A DNA stretch of 64,000 nucleotides from Centropus unirufus (Eukaryota; Chordata; Aves; Cuculiformes; Centropidae). The number at the start of each line of letters is the position of its first letter. Position 1 is the first letter of the stretch. The position numbers and the translations under genes were made by a program. The stretch covers positions 124,001-188,000 of the forward strand of contig VYZI01000148.1 in assembly GCA_013397695.1 (NCBI GenBank), written 5' to 3'. Of this stretch, positions 62,301-64,000 are shown piece by piece. Below the pieces are notes generated by a model. That model saw only the letters and a list, made by a program, of their open reading frames with translations. It had not been told where the DNA came from and made no database searches.

Positions 62301-64000
62301 AAGTGCCCTTAAAGCAGAAATTTCATTGCAATGGAAATTGTTTGTCACTCTTATAAGGTCAGATTCATTTAGTGTTTATTGGTCTACAGCAATTTCATTT
62401 CTGGCAATGTGTTTGGCCATGTTGAGGGGCTTGAAGGTGGGAGGTGGAACCCAGGAAAGTGTTTTTCATGTCTCATGTTCTTCTACATAAATTGCTGATA
62501 GCTTCTAATAGACATTTCAGCATCAGACAGTGTGCAACACTATGTTCTGTGAGACTTTAGAAATTATACTTACTATCTCCAAATGAAAATTATTCACCCT
62601 TCATTGTACAGACGTGACACATCATGCTGATGAGGATCAGTGCTTCTCTGACAGATTCATTTTAGAAATCAAAATTTATTTTTTTTTTACTTTTTTTTTA
62701 AACTTGAATTTCATCACTTTCCAATGACAAAGATGCACAGCAAAGAACTTACCTAGTTTTAGGATAAAAGCTCTCTGTTCATAATACAAGATCTGCCTGT
62801 TTGGAAGGAAGGAGCATGGCAACTTTCGCTCACAAAAACAGTGATATTTCACACAGAGTGATCAGACAGCATGGAGGAGGAACAATACACTACCCAGCAA
62901 TGTGAGGGAAAATAAGTGGGGTTATCGCTGTAAAGCTTACAGCTATTGTCACATAGTTTTGCCTACATGCCATAAGTGTGTTGTACAGTGTGAGGTTCAG
63001 GGTACGTATATCCCTCTACAGCACAAATAGCATCCATGGAAATGTCTCCTCATTTTGAAAGCATATTATCCTCAGTTAAGTAAAAGTGAAAAATTTCAAG
63101 TGGATTTTGGTTCTACTCTATGAGGTGGGTATCTCATTTACAAGGTAGCAAAATACATCTTCAGTCCATAACACAGACATAAATCCAGTATCAGACAGCA
63201 AACTAACTATTGGCAAACTAATGGCCTTTCACAGGAGAGGTGTGGATCCACAGAGACTAGACTGATGTGACCAGGATTATATGTCTGTATTTGAGGGAGT
63301 CACCTAATCTCCTTTGGTCCTACAGAGACATGAACCCTGTCCTCAAACTACCTGTACAAGTGCACTGACTGTGAAAAGAGCTCAGAGTGATATAGCTCAG
63401 GGTATTGTTTAATGTTATAGATGTCTAAGGTCAGGTAAAATGAATCCCACACTACGTGACTTCTGGAAGGGGATCTGTAACTTGCTTGTGTTTGGTTATT
63501 TATAAAGATACAAAGTCAAAAGAGAAATGCAACCACAGAACTCACACTCAGGAGAATTTTATTCACTTTAATAACCTCAAAATACATTCCATTTGTTGTA
63601 GGTCTCAGTATAGTAAATAATCACAAATAGAAAATAAACATTAGTAGTAAAAAGGAATCACACTAGCACTTTCTTATGTAATATTATATACCTATAATTG
63701 CGTGCAAGGCCTAACACGCATTCAAATATGATTCAAAAAGATGCCATTCGCCAAGTTCTTAAAAAGTTTTCTATGGAATTTTCTGGGACACATTTTAGGC
63801 TAAATCTGAGGCCCTGCAACCCAGAAGATTCTATTCTCTGCAAAGCTGCGAACTATTATTGAGAGTGTGAAAGTTTGTATCACCTTTGGTTTCCGTGAGT
63901 GCCAGTGATAAAAACAGATACTTCTGTCCAGATTAAGGTTAATATACATGGCTCTGGCAAATAGAGCTACCACTTCAACTTTATCTTTAGTAATACTATC
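59303..64000. other. Unassigned AT-rich DNA
   Basis: No gene or known repeat was recognised. Overlapping frames of 106 and 120 codons on opposite strands at 59583-59953 match no family. Two adjacent T runs lie at 62679-62688 and 62691-62699. They could be an A tail of a minus-strand retrocopy, but no source sequence is apparent beside them. Confidence 0.5.

Noticed and set aside
62679..62699. Two T runs as a possible A tail of a minus-strand retrocopy
   Set aside because: No gene-like or SINE-like sequence adjoins them and no flanking duplication was seen. CR1, the main local retroelement, does not make A tails.

Overview
The window looks like avian nuclear DNA. Its repeats are those typical of birds: at least nine 5'-truncated copies of the CR1 non-LTR retrotransposon, several ending in the ATTCTATGATTCT-type tail that marks CR1 3' ends, plus one roughly 1-kb retroviral LTR of a type I recall from bird genomes. 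Base composition is AT-rich by eye. No bacterial or viral gene architecture, rRNA, tRNA or CRISPR array was seen. The species cannot be named from this sequence.

I recognise no cellular protein-coding gene or exon. The longest unassigned open frames (about 120 to 137 codons) are no longer than chance predicts for 64 kb read in six frames. The window is therefore best read as an intergenic stretch or the inside of a very large intron, populated by decayed transposons.

Layout. At 2.9-4.0 kb, a very old L3/CR1-like LINE remnant lies beside a CR1 reverse-transcriptase fragment, both on the minus strand. At 5.0-5.8 kb is the best-preserved CR1 3' end, also minus. At 14.1-14.5 kb is a short plus-strand CR1. 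At 17.9-18.6 kb is a minus-strand CR1 related to the 5.0-kb copy. At 22.7 and 27.1 kb are short CR1 tails of opposite orientation. At 31.6-32.3 kb is a CpG-richer block that I could not classify, perhaps an old LTR element. At 40.1-40.6 kb is a plus-strand CR1. At 43.5 and 46.2 kb is a 154-bp direct duplication with 149/154 identical positions, not explained by any repeat I know. At 50.0-50.8 and 53.7-54.3 kb are two plus-strand CR1s. At 58.3-59.3 kb is a solo LTR. The rest appears unique, with scattered microsatellites.

These elements do not work together as a system. Every recognisable reverse-transcriptase frame is truncated, shifted or lacks key residues, so none looks able to move. No new biological system was found. 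The best leads are the 154-bp duplication, the unclassified block at 31.6-32.3 kb, and the solo LTR with its array of degenerate internal units.
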